From: Rhodoblastus acidophilus
GTDB taxonomy: Bacteria > Pseudomonadota > Alphaproteobacteria > Rhizobiales > Beijerinckiaceae
Reading direction: 5' to 3'
DNA length: 64,000 bases
Assembly (NCBI RefSeq): GCF_009720655.1
Contig: NZ_WNKS01000010.1
Coordinates: 1-64,000, forward strand
In this document: positions 56,593 through 64,000 of the stretch, piece after piece
Position numbering within the stretch: position 1 is the stretch's first letter
How the letters are laid out: each line of letters starts with the position of its first letter
Translations under genes and position numbers: made by a program
The notes under the pieces: generated by a model
Told to the model about the DNA's origin: nothing
Seen by the model: the letters and a program-made list of their open reading frames with translations, nothing else
The model's database searches: none

Positions 56593-57609
56593 TCATCCCG
56601 CCTTGCGCGCGACGATCACCGCTTCCTGCCCCTCGGCGAACCTGAAAATCTCCACGCCCATGCCGGCGTCTTCAAACGCCTGCGCGATCTCCACCGCGCG
56701 CAAAAGGTGGTTGCCCTGCACGTGCTCCGTCAGGTTCTGGAAGGCAAACCCTTGGCGCGCGGGCGTGCGCAATTGCGCGCGATCCTCGGGCCAGTCCGGC
56801 TCCCAGATCGCCACGACGCCGCCCGGTTTCAGCGCGTCGCGCAGCCGCGCGATGAATGTCTGCGCGCCCGCCTCCCAGACATGGTGCAAAGCGCGGTTCA
56901 TGGCGATCAGATCGGCCTTTTCGTCCAGCTCGAACGCGTGCAGATCGCTCTGCACAAAACTGAGCCGGTCGCTCATGCCGGCCTGCTCCGCCAAAGCGCG
57001 GGCCTGCACAATATTTCCTTCAAACCCGTCGACGCCAAGGCCGCGCAGAAGCGGCCGGTCGCGCAGCAGCGCTCGCAAATACCAGCCGTTGCCGCAGCCG
57101 AGATCGACGACGAGACCGCCGCGCTCCGCCACCTCGGCAAAGACAGGCAGGTTTGGCGCGATCATTTTTCGGAACAGCCGCGAGAACGATCCCTCCAGCA
57201 TCGGGCCGAACAGCGGGCCGAGCGTTTCGCGCTCGAACATCACGGCCTCGCCGGGACGGGCGCCGTCGCGCATGAACGAGGCCGCGCGCTCCGCCATGTG
57301 CATGCTCATCATGGCGTGGCCCGCCACGGGCATCAGCGTGTCCTCGCTCTCCGGGTCGAGCGCCGCCCCCATTTCGGACAGGCGGAAATTGTCGCCGTCC
57401 GCCTCCAGCAGGCCGAAGGCGTAAGCAGCGTCGCACCAGCGCCGCACATAGCCTTCATCCATGCAAGCGGCATGCGCCAGCGCCTCCACGCGCGCCGAAC
57501 CTAAGCCGCGCAGCGCCGAAAACAGCCCGTTGGCGACGCCGATATAACCAAGGCCCAGCGTCTGCGCGCCGCGCGCCATCTCACGAAACCGGGTTTTGAG
57601 ATCGCTCAT
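56593..57609 (-). CDS. SAM-dependent class I methyltransferase with N-terminal winged-helix domain
   Basis: A 338-residue protein. The N-terminal part (about residues 1-90) is a winged-helix dimerisation domain like that of O-methyltransferases. The catalytic domain has SAM motif I LVVDLGCGNGWYLRALL (about 166-182), an acidic loop GVDGFEGNI, and LIAMNRALHHVWEAG (about 234-248). The start at 57609 was chosen over one 54 bases upstream. It lies 4 bases after the second rhodanese gene, last in an operon with a persulfide-type ArsR regulator, which suggests that its substrate may be a sulfur compound. That is inference. Confidence 0.85.
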   Translation of the reverse strand: MSDLKTRFREMARGAQTLGLGYIGVANGLFSALRGLGSARVEALAHAACMDEGYVRRWCDAAYAFGLLEADGDNFRLSEMGAALDPESEDTLMPVAGHAMMSMHMAERAASFMRDGARPGEAVMFERETLGPLFGPMLEGSFSRLFRKMIAPNLPVFAEVAERGGLVVDLGCGNGWYLRALLRDRPLLRGLGVDGFEGNIVQARALAEQAGMSDRLSFVQSDLHAFELDEKADLIAMNRALHHVWEAGAQTFIARLRDALKPGGVVAIWEPDWPEDRAQLRTPARQGFAFQNLTEHVQGNHLLRAVEIAQAFEDAGMGVEIFRFAEGQEAVIVARKAG

Positions 57610-57613
57610 CGAC

Positions 57614-57955
57614 TCACCTGACAACAGGGTAATCGTAGCGCGCCCAGTGCGAAATGCCGCCACCCAAATGCCCTTCGGCGTTCAACCCCATTTTTTCCGC
57701 GCGGCGCAGCGCATTTTTCGAACGCATGCCCGAGGCGCAGTAAAAAATGATCGGCTTGTCCTTCGGCAATTTCGCCGCCGCCTGGTCGAAGCGCGACAGC
57801 GGCGCGTGGATCGCGCCGGGAATGCGGCCGCCGGCCCATTCGTTGTCCTCGCGGACATCGACCAGCACATGCGTGTTCTCGCGCAGGAGATCGCGCAACT
57901 CGCCAGGGTTGAACGTCTTGACGTTTCCGCCGGCGCCAAACAGCCATCCAAACAT
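57614..57955 (-). CDS. Rhodanese-domain protein 2
   Basis: A 113-residue single-domain rhodanese. It has LVDVREDNEWAGGRIPGAIHAPL (about residues 31-53) and the active-site loop CASGMRS (Cys about residue 73), which carries a persulfide during sulfur transfer. The N-terminus MFGWLFGAGG is hydrophobic but short. It lies 10 bases after the first rhodanese gene, so the two are cotranscribed. Confidence 0.92.
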   Translation of the reverse strand: MFGWLFGAGGNVKTFNPGELRDLLRENTHVLVDVREDNEWAGGRIPGAIHAPLSRFDQAAAKLPKDKPIIFYCASGMRSKNALRRAEKMGLNAEGHLGGGISHWARYDYPVVR

Positions 57956-57965
57956 AGCATTCTCC

Positions 57966-58361
57966 TTACGCGGTCACCGGGCCGCCAGCGGCCTTCCAGG
58001 CGGAGATGCCGCCAACAAGGTTTTGCACATCGGTAAAACCCATATCGAACAGGGTCTTCGCCGCGAGCGTCGAGCGACCGCCGCTGGCGCAATAGACGAT
58101 CATGCGCCGGGCGGCGGCCAGTTCGGGCTTGTGCATCGGGCATTCGGGATCGGCGAAAAATTCCAGAAAACCGCGCGGCGCGGAAAAGGCGCCCGGGATG
58201 GCGCCGGTCGCGACTTCGGCGCCCTCACGCACGTCGACGAACAGGACGGAAGGATCGCCGACCAGCGGCAGCGCCTCATCTACGGAAATCGTCGCGACCT
58301 CGGCATTCGCTTCCGCGAGCAGGGCCTTAAAACCTTTTTTCAGCGGCGGGGTCAGGGTCAT
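57966..58361 (-). CDS. Rhodanese-domain protein 1
   Basis: A 131-residue single-domain rhodanese with LFVDVREGAEVATGAIPGA (about residues 40-58) and the active-site loop CASGGRS (Cys about residue 90). The segment HKPELAAARRM before it gives the longer insertion seen in one rhodanese subgroup. Its start lies 35 bases inside the ArsR gene, which suggests translational coupling with the regulator. Confidence 0.92.
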   Translation of the reverse strand: MTLTPPLKKGFKALLAEANAEVATISVDEALPLVGDPSVLFVDVREGAEVATGAIPGAFSAPRGFLEFFADPECPMHKPELAAARRMIVYCASGGRSTLAAKTLFDMGFTDVQNLVGGISAWKAAGGPVTA

Positions 58362-58674
58362 CTGAAACTCCTTGGGTTCGAGAGGGGCAAAAGGACGAGG
58401 CCAGCGCCTCGATGAACCGGCTCACGTTCTCGTTGGCGAGCCGGTAGGTGACGGTTTGGCCGTTGCGGCGCGCGACCACGAGCCGGTCGTGGCGCAAATG
58501 GGCGAGCTGCTGCGAAGCTTGCGCCAGGGGCGCGCCGGCGGCCTCCGCCAGCTCGCTCACGGAGGATTCGCCGTGAGCCAACGCGCAGAGCAGACGCAGG
58601 CGCGTCGGATTGGCGAAATTTTTTAAGAATTCGCTCGCCGCCTCGACGGGAAGTGTGTCGCGCTTGACAACCAT
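58327..58674 (-). CDS. ArsR-family regulator with BigR/SqrR-type cysteine pair (probable persulfide sensor)
   Basis: A 115-residue winged-helix repressor. The recognition region is SVSELAEAAGAPLAQASQQLAHLRHDRLVVARRNGQTV (about residues 38-75). It has exactly two cysteines: one in RLRLLCALAHG (Cys30) and one in ALASSFCPSRT (Cys96). In BigR (Cys42/Cys108) and SqrR (Cys41/Cys107) the equivalent pair is also 66 residues apart and forms a polysulfide bridge in response to persulfides, releasing DNA. No metal-binding ArsR/SmtB motif (such as ELCVCDL) is present. It heads the rhodanese operon and is divergent from the RND pump. Confidence 0.9.
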   Translation of the reverse strand: MVVKRDTLPVEAASEFLKNFANPTRLRLLCALAHGESSVSELAEAAGAPLAQASQQLAHLRHDRLVVARRNGQTVTYRLANENVSRFIEALASSFCPSRTQGVSDDPDPAAEKRF

Positions 58675-58688
58675 GCGCCTGTATTCTC

Positions 58689-58702
58689 ATATATACGAAT
58701 AT
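58689..58702. promoter_or_regulatory. Candidate ArsR operator between the regulator and the RND pump
   Basis: ATATATACGAATAT lies in the 45-bp space between the divergent starts at 58674 and 58720. Its position would let one bound dimer control both directions. The same core occurs at 53381-53394. Confidence 0.55.
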
Positions 58703-58719
58703 TTGTAAAGGCAGCCCCC

Positions 58720-59691
58720 ATGCACAGTCTCCTCCGATCCGCCGCGCTTCCCCTGCTGCTCGCCGCCCTTCCGGCCTGGGCCGGGGAAATCACGGTGAGC
58801 CAGCAGACGGTCCCCAACATGAAGGCGATCTTCGGCCAGGCCGAGAGCCGCGAAATCGTTCCGGCGCGCACGCGAATCGGCGGCACCATCGTCCAGCGCA
58901 ATGTCGACGAGGGCGCGCAGGTCAAGGCGGGCGACGTAATCGCCGTGGTCGCGGACCAGAAACTCGCCCTTCAGGCGCAATCGCTCGACGGCCAGATCAG
59001 CGCGCTGGTCTCGCAGGTGGAGAACGCCGAGGTGGCGCTCAAGCGCGCCCAGGATCTGTTGAAGAGCGGATTTACCACCCGAGCCGCCTTCGACCAGGCG
59101 AAGACCAACGCCGACGTGCTCGCCCACCAGCTCGATTCAATGAAGGCGCAGCGCGCCGTGGTCGCGCAGCAGACCCGCGAGGGCGAGATCCTGGCGCCCA
59201 AGGACGGTCGTTTGCTGACCATCGCCGTCGTTCCCGGCGCCGTGGTCCAGCCCGGCGAGCCGATCGCGCGCGTCGCCTCTGGAACGCTCTATCTGCGTCT
59301 CGCCCTGCCTGAGCGCCACGCGCCGCTGCTGCAATTGGGCGCGCCGGTGAAGGTCGCGCCGCGCGTGGCCGGCGGTCCGTCTCGGCAAGGAAAAATTGTG
59401 CGCATCTATCCCGAACTCGACAACGGCCGCGTCATCGCCGACGCCGAGGTCGAGAACATCGACAATTATTTTGTCGGCGAGCGCGTGCGCGTGTTCGCGC
59501 CTGTGGGCGAGCGCACCGCGCTGTTCATTCCCCGCGCCGCCATCACCACACGCTCGGGCGTCGATTACGTGAAACTGGCGCGCGCGGACGGCCCGCTCGA
59601 CGTCGCTGTTGTGTTCACCGACACGGACGACCCCCAAAAAATTGAAATTCTTTCGGGCCTGAAGGCCGGCGACCGGATCGTGACGCCATGA
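58720..59691 (+). CDS. RND efflux periplasmic adaptor (membrane fusion protein)
   Basis: A 323-residue adaptor with a signal peptide (LLRSAALPLLLAALPAWAGE). It has the lipoyl-like half motifs GGTIVQRNVDEGAQVKAGDV (about residues 52-71) and GEILAPKDGRLL, with a coiled-coil hairpin between (about 90-150), then a beta-barrel and membrane-proximal domain. The length is short for the family. Its stop overlaps the pump gene by 4 bases (ATGA). No outer-membrane channel gene is adjacent, so a TolC-like partner must come from elsewhere. Confidence 0.92.
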   Translation: MHSLLRSAALPLLLAALPAWAGEITVSQQTVPNMKAIFGQAESREIVPARTRIGGTIVQRNVDEGAQVKAGDVIAVVADQKLALQAQSLDGQISALVSQVENAEVALKRAQDLLKSGFTTRAAFDQAKTNADVLAHQLDSMKAQRAVVAQQTREGEILAPKDGRLLTIAVVPGAVVQPGEPIARVASGTLYLRLALPERHAPLLQLGAPVKVAPRVAGGPSRQGKIVRIYPELDNGRVIADAEVENIDNYFVGERVRVFAPVGERTALFIPRAAITTRSGVDYVKLARADGPLDVAVVFTDTDDPQKIEILSGLKAGDRIVTP

Positions 59692-62600
59692 CTGACATGA
59701 GCCAAAAGAAGGGCCTCGGCCTCGCGGGCGCGCTGACCAAAACCTTTATCGCCTCGCCGCTCACCCCCCTGCTGCTGATCGCCGCGCTGGCGCTCGGTCT
59801 GCTCGCGCTCGTCAACCTGCCGCGCGAGGAGGAGCCGCAAATCTCGGTGCCCATGGTCGACATCATGGTGCAGGCCAACGGTCTGCGCGCCGAGGACGCC
59901 GTAAAACTGGTCACGGAGCCGCTCGAAACCATCGTCAAGGGCATCAACGCCGTCGAGCACGTCTATTCCAAGACCTATGACGACAAGGCGATCATCACCG
60001 CGCGCTTTCTGGTGGGCACGTCGACGGACGCCGCCATCCTGCGCGTGCATGAAAAAATCCGCGCCAACATGGACAAGATTCCCGCGGGCGTGCCAGAGCC
60101 GCTGATCGTCGGGCGCGGCATTGACGATGTCGCCATCGTCACGCTGACGCTGACGCCGAAACCCGAAGCGGCGGACCGCTGGACGGCGGGCGCGCTGACC
60201 GATGTCGCGCGCGAATTGCGCACGGAGCTGGCGAAGCTGGAAGATGTGGGCCTCAGCTATCTCGTTGGCGACCAGGCGCAGGAAATCCGCATCGAGCCCG
60301 ACCCGGCGGGCCTCGCGCGCTACGGCGTGACGCTGCAACAACTCGCCGCCAAGGCGCAAGGCGCCAACAGCGCGATGGAGTTAGGCCTCGTGCGCCAGTC
60401 GGGCTTGCAAGTGGAGACGCTGGCCGGGCGCACGCTGCAAACCCTGCCCGAAATCGGTAATTTGCTCATCACCACGCGCGACGGCCGCCCGGTCTATCTG
60501 CGCGACGTGGCGAAGGTCACTTTTGTTGACGCCCCCAACGAGACGCGCGTCACCCATGTGGCCCGCACTGAGGACGGCTTGCGCACGACGCCGGCCGTCA
60601 CCATCGCGCTGGCCAAGCGCGCCGGCGCCAACGCCGTGGTGATTTCCGAACGCATCGTCGAACAGCTCGAACATCTCAAGGGGGCGACTGTCCCCGCCGA
60701 CATCGAGGTGAAGGTCACGCGCAATTACGGCGAGACGGCCAATGAAAAGGCCAACGAGCTTCTGTTCCATCTTGGCCTCGCCACCGTTTCCATCGTGCTG
60801 CTCGTCGCCGTCGCCATCGGCTGGCGCGAGGCCATCGTCGTCGCCGTGGTCATTCCCACCACCATCCTGCTGACCCTGTTTTCGGCATGGATCATGGGCT
60901 ACACGCTCAACCGCGTCAGCCTGTTCGCCCTGATTTTTTCGATCGGCATTCTGGTCGACGACGCCATTGTCGTCATTGAAAACATCGCGCGGCACTGGGC
61001 GATGCGCGACGGCCGCACGCGGATGCAAGCGGCGATTGACGGCGTGAACGAGGTCGGCAACCCGACCATTGTCGCCACGCTCACCGTGGTCGCGGCGCTG
61101 CTGCCGATGCTGTTCGTGTCCGGCCTGATGGGCCCCTACATGAGCCCGATCCCGTCCAACGCCTCGGCCGCGATGATTTTTTCCTTCTTCGCCGCCGTGA
61201 TCATCACCCCCTGGCTGATGCTCAAGATCGCGGGCAAGGCGCCGCTGCACGGCGAGGCCGCCGGCGGCGGCCGGATGGGCGCGTTCTACCGGCGCGTCGC
61301 GGCGCCGGTGCTGCGCAGCCGCAAGTCATCGAAAAAATTCCTGACGGCGGTCGGCATCGCCACCCTCGCCTCGCTCAGCCTGTTCTATTTCAAGGCGGTG
61401 ACGGTCAAACTGCTGCCGTTCGACAACAAGCCGGAGCTGGCCATCGTCGCCGACCTGCCGGCGGCAACCTCGGTGGAGGAAACCAACCGCATCCTGGCCG
61501 ACGCGGTGCGGCGGCTCAAGGACGTCCCGGAAATCCAGTCGTTCGAGACTTATGCGGGAACGGCGGCGCCCTTCAACTTCAACGGCCTCGTACGCCATTA
61601 CTACATGCGCTCCACGCCCCAGTCGGGCGACGTGCAGATCAACCTGTCGCCCAAGGACAAGCGCAAGCGCGCTAGCCACGAGATCGCTCTCGAAGTGCGC
61701 GAAAAGTTGAGGGGAATCGACCTTCCGCCGCGCGGTTCCCTAAAAGTGGTCGAACCGCCGCCGGGTCCGCCGGTGCTGTCCACCCTGCTCGCGGAAGTCT
61801 ATGGCCCGGATGCGGACACGCGCCGCGCGGTGGCGGCGCAGATTCGCAAAGCCTTCGAGTCCTCCTCGTTCATCGTCGACGTCGATGACACCTTCGGCGT
61901 GCGCGCGCCGCGCCAGCGCGTCGAGATCGACCAGGATTCGCTGGAGTTCTTCGGCGTGCAACAGAGCGACGTGTTCGACACGCTGCGCCGACTCTATGGC
62001 GGCGATGTCGTCGGCTATTCGCATCGCGGCGGCCGCCAGCCGCTGCCGATCCGGCTGGCGCTGGCGAAAAACCATCGCGAGCTGAATGAACTGGCGTTGA
62101 CCACCCCCGTGCCCGCCAACAGCCTGCCGGGCAGCCGCTCCATCGTCGAACTCGGCGACGTCACCCGCGTGACGACCGAGCTGTCGTCCTTCCCCATTTT
62201 CCGTCACAACAGTCGCCCGGCGGAAATGGTGATGGCGGAACTGGCCGGCGCCTATGAGGCGCCGCTCTACGGCCAGCTCGCGGTCTCCGCGGAGCTGGAC
62301 AAGATGCAATGGTCGGAAGGGACTCCCAAGCCGGAGATCATCCTGCACGGCCAGCCGCTCGACGAGAGCAAGCCGAAACTGTTGTGGGACGGCGAATGGG
62401 AAGTCACCTGGGTGACGTTCCGCGACATGGGCGGCGCCTTCCTGGCGGCGCTGGTGGGGATCTACATTCTGGTGGTGGCGCAGTTCAAGAGCTTCAAGCT
62501 GCCGTTGGTGATCCTGACGCCGGTTCCGCTGACCTTCATCGGCATCATGTTCGGCCACTGGCTGTTTCACGCGGCCTTCACCGCGACCTCCATGATCGGG

Positions 62601-62906
62601 TTCATCGCGCTGGCCGGCATCATCGTGCGCAATTCCATCCTGCTGGTGGATTTCGTCCGCCACGGCGATTCTTCGCAAGGGCTGAAACACCTGCTGCTGG
62701 AAGCCGGCGCGATCCGCTTCAAGCCGATCCTGCTCACCGCGCTCGCGGCGATGATCGGCGCGGTGACCATCCTCAGCGACCCGATTTTCCAGGGGCTGGC
62801 GCTCTCGCTGCTGTTCGGCCTCGCTTCTTCCACGGCGCTGACGGTGCTGGTCATCCCGGCGATTTATGTGGTGCTGCGCGGAGGCGAAGACTACGATCTG
62901 ACCTGA
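59688..62906 (+). CDS. RND efflux pump permease (HAE1-like)
   Basis: A 1072-residue inner-membrane pump with 12 expected helices and two large periplasmic loops. TM1 is near residues 24-44, followed by LPREEEPQISVPMVDIMVQ (about 45-63). TM4 contains GILVDDAIVVIENIARHW (about 422-439), with the Asp pair of the proton relay. The second half has GIIVRNSILLVDFVRHG (about 979-995). Substrates are not evident, but its place opposite a persulfide-type regulator and rhodaneses suggests sulfur-related compounds. It converges on pgl with no base between the stops. Confidence 0.94.
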   Translation: MTDMSQKKGLGLAGALTKTFIASPLTPLLLIAALALGLLALVNLPREEEPQISVPMVDIMVQANGLRAEDAVKLVTEPLETIVKGINAVEHVYSKTYDDKAIITARFLVGTSTDAAILRVHEKIRANMDKIPAGVPEPLIVGRGIDDVAIVTLTLTPKPEAADRWTAGALTDVARELRTELAKLEDVGLSYLVGDQAQEIRIEPDPAGLARYGVTLQQLAAKAQGANSAMELGLVRQSGLQVETLAGRTLQTLPEIGNLLITTRDGRPVYLRDVAKVTFVDAPNETRVTHVARTEDGLRTTPAVTIALAKRAGANAVVISERIVEQLEHLKGATVPADIEVKVTRNYGETANEKANELLFHLGLATVSIVLLVAVAIGWREAIVVAVVIPTTILLTLFSAWIMGYTLNRVSLFALIFSIGILVDDAIVVIENIARHWAMRDGRTRMQAAIDGVNEVGNPTIVATLTVVAALLPMLFVSGLMGPYMSPIPSNASAAMIFSFFAAVIITPWLMLKIAGKAPLHGEAAGGGRMGAFYRRVAAPVLRSRKSSKKFLTAVGIATLASLSLFYFKAVTVKLLPFDNKPELAIVADLPAATSVEETNRILADAVRRLKDVPEIQSFETYAGTAAPFNFNGLVRHYYMRSTPQSGDVQINLSPKDKRKRASHEIALEVREKLRGIDLPPRGSLKVVEPPPGPPVLSTLLAEVYGPDADTRRAVAAQIRKAFESSSFIVDVDDTFGVRAPRQRVEIDQDSLEFFGVQQSDVFDTLRRLYGGDVVGYSHRGGRQPLPIRLALAKNHRELNELALTTPVPANSLPGSRSIVELGDVTRVTTELSSFPIFRHNSRPAEMVMAELAGAYEAPLYGQLAVSAELDKMQWSEGTPKPEIILHGQPLDESKPKLLWDGEWEVTWVTFRDMGGAFLAALVGIYILVVAQFKSFKLPLVILTPVPLTFIGIMFGHWLFHAAFTATSMIGFIALAGIIVRNSILLVDFVRHGDSSQGLKHLLLEAGAIRFKPILLTALAAMIGAVTILSDPIFQGLALSLLFGLASSTALTVLVIPAIYVVLRGGEDYDLT

Positions 62907-63656
62907 TCAACCCAGCGCCTGCGCGGCGTCCGCGTCGACGAACAGAAAAAGTTCGCCGACCGGACGCAGATGCGCCGCCGGCAGCGTGCGGTCGCCGCTG
63001 AGGAGGCGCGCGAGAACCGCGCTCTTTTCGGCGCCGGTGATCAGAAACGCCACGCGGCGGCTGCTCTCGATCGCCGGATAAGTCAGGGTGATCCGGGCGA
63101 GTCCGGTCGGGTCTTTCGTCGCCGCCGTCCAGCTTTGGCGCTCGCAAAGCGCGGCGTCGCCAGGGAACAGCGAGGCCATATGGCCGTCTTCGCCGAGACC
63201 GAGCAGCGTGACGTCGAACAGCGGCCGCGCCGCGGTGAGCAGCGCGACGCCATGAAACGCCAGGAGTTCGCGCTGGTAAGCCTGCGCCGCGGCTTCCGCA
63301 TCCTCCGCGCGCGTGTCGACCGGATGGATGTTTTGGACGGGAATGGGAACGCGCGCCAAAAAGGTTTCGCGCGCCGATCGATAATTGCTGCGGGGGTCGT
63401 CGTGCGCAACAAAACGTTCGTCGCCCCAAAAAATATGCGCGCGCGCCCAGGGAAATTCATCGCGAAAGGGCGGCGCCGCAAATTGCTCGTAGAGCGGGCG
63501 CGGCGTTTCGCCGCCCGCAAGGGCGAGGGCGAACGCGCCCTCGGTTCCCAAGGCCAGGGAAAGCAGCCATTGCGCCGCCCGCGTCGCCACGGTTTTTGCA
63601 TCGCCCAGCACTTCGAGCGTGTATCCCGACTCCCCCGCGCCTTCAGGCATGGTCAC
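62907..63656 (-). CDS. pgl: 6-phosphogluconolactonase
   Basis: A 249-residue enzyme that hydrolyses 6-phosphogluconolactone in the pentose-phosphate and Entner-Doudoroff pathways. Motifs are FALALAGGETPRPLYEQ (about residues 42-58), HIFWGDERFVAHDDPRSNYRSAR (about 74-96), and TLLGLGEDGHMASLFPGD (about 149-166). Its start overlaps the end of zwf by 4 bases (ATGA), a typical zwf-pgl coupling. Its stop adjoins that of the RND pump gene. Confidence 0.95.
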   Translation of the reverse strand: MTMPEGAGESGYTLEVLGDAKTVATRAAQWLLSLALGTEGAFALALAGGETPRPLYEQFAAPPFRDEFPWARAHIFWGDERFVAHDDPRSNYRSARETFLARVPIPVQNIHPVDTRAEDAEAAAQAYQRELLAFHGVALLTAARPLFDVTLLGLGEDGHMASLFPGDAALCERQSWTAATKDPTGLARITLTYPAIESSRRVAFLITGAEKSAVLARLLSGDRTLPAAHLRPVGELFLFVDADAAQALG

Positions 63657-64000
63657 GCCGCTTCTATGGGCAGCCAGCGCCGTCCTTCGCGCGCCAGCAG
63701 CGCGTCGGCTTCGGCGGGGCCAGCGCCGCCCGAGACGTAGGCCGGCAGGTCGGCGCTTGCCGCCCAGGCGTCGAGAACCGGTTGCACGATGCGCCAGGTC
63801 TGCTCCACCATGTCGGCGCGCATGAACAGGGTCTGGTCGCCGGTCATCACGTCATGGATCAGGGTTTCGTAGCCGATGTTGGGTTCTTTCGGGAACCAGT
63901 CGTCGTAGCGGAAATCCATGCGCACCGAGGCGAGGTCCATCGCCGGCCCCGGCCGCTTGATCTCGAATTGCAGCGAAATGCCTTCGTCCGGCGCGATGCG
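63653..64000 (-). CDS. zwf: Glucose-6-phosphate 1-dehydrogenase, C-terminal part (cut by window edge)
   Basis: Only the last 115 or so residues are in the window; the gene continues beyond 64000. The visible end has RIAPDEGISLQFEIKRPGP, MDFRYDDWFPKEPN, YETLIHDVMTGDQTLFMRADMVEQTWRIV and the terminal PAEADALLAREGRRWLPI, all typical of Zwf. It makes 6-phosphogluconolactone and NADPH, feeding pgl just downstream. Confidence 0.94.
   Translation of the reverse strand, partial: RIAPDEGISLQFEIKRPGPAMDLASVRMDFRYDDWFPKEPNIGYETLIHDVMTGDQTLFMRADMVEQTWRIVQPVLDAWAASADLPAYVSGGAGPAEADALLAREGRRWLPIEAA

Overview
The window is GC-rich chromosomal DNA from an alphaproteobacterium, most likely of the Hyphomicrobiales (Rhizobiales). 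The evidence is the conserved blocks nuoA-N/birA/rnj, tig/clpP/clpX/lon/hupB and ddlB/ftsQ/ftsA/ftsZ, the presence of IalB-, DUF2842- and COG3904-type proteins, and several dispersed palindromic repeats of kinds known from Rhizobiales. A malyl-CoA lyase and a methylmalonyl-CoA epimerase suggest serine-cycle or ethylmalonyl-CoA type C1/C2 metabolism, as in a methylotroph or methanotroph, but no methane or methanol oxidation gene is present, so the genus stays open.

Layout. 1-450: end of an IS630-type transposase gene and tRNA-Lys. 0.5-9.4 kb: envelope, ion-transport and haem genes (FemAB-like acetyltransferase, polysaccharide deacetylase, P-type ATPase, DUF2842, Spy-like protein, CtaA, K+ channel, thioesterase, Mce). 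9.5-27.3 kb, minus strand: the complete 14-gene complex I operon with two extra coupled genes (a secreted DUF2059-like protein between nuoC and nuoD, and a 69-residue membrane protein between nuoD and nuoE), followed by birA and rnj. 27.6-36.4 kb: tRNA-Asp, tRNA-Val and tRNA-Leu around the proteostasis block tig, clpP, clpX, lon, hupB, with a near-perfect sigma-32 promoter upstream of lon. 36.5-47.6 kb: nnr, malyl-CoA lyase, hspQ, an IalB-like protein, an oligopeptide-binding protein, a patatin, several unknown small proteins, a vapC remnant in a mosaic of repeats, a COG2945 hydrolase and an FkbM methyltransferase. 47.8-53.1 kb: ddlB-ftsQ-ftsA-ftsZ, with a possible CtrA site before ftsZ. 53.2-58.7 kb: a redox and sulfur region. 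58.7-62.9 kb: RND efflux pump. 62.9 kb to the end: pgl and the 3' part of zwf.

The most interesting part is 53-63 kb. A small ArsR-family regulator keeps both cysteines of the BigR/SqrR persulfide sensors at exactly the same spacing (66 residues). It heads an operon with two rhodaneses and a SAM-dependent methyltransferase, and is divergent from an RND pump across only 45 bp. That gap holds an AT-rich motif which recurs upstream of a distant DUF2892 gene. Together these look like a sulfide/persulfide response regulon joining sulfur transfer, possible thiol methylation and efflux.

A second theme is palindromic repeats inside or at the edges of genes: four copies of a coding palindrome in ftsQ, a palindromic insert in nnr, a dispersed repeat that supplies the nuoB stop codon, another copy forming the C-terminus of an unknown protein, and a third at the truncation point of a vapC remnant. 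No CRISPR array, prophage, rRNA or replication origin was seen.
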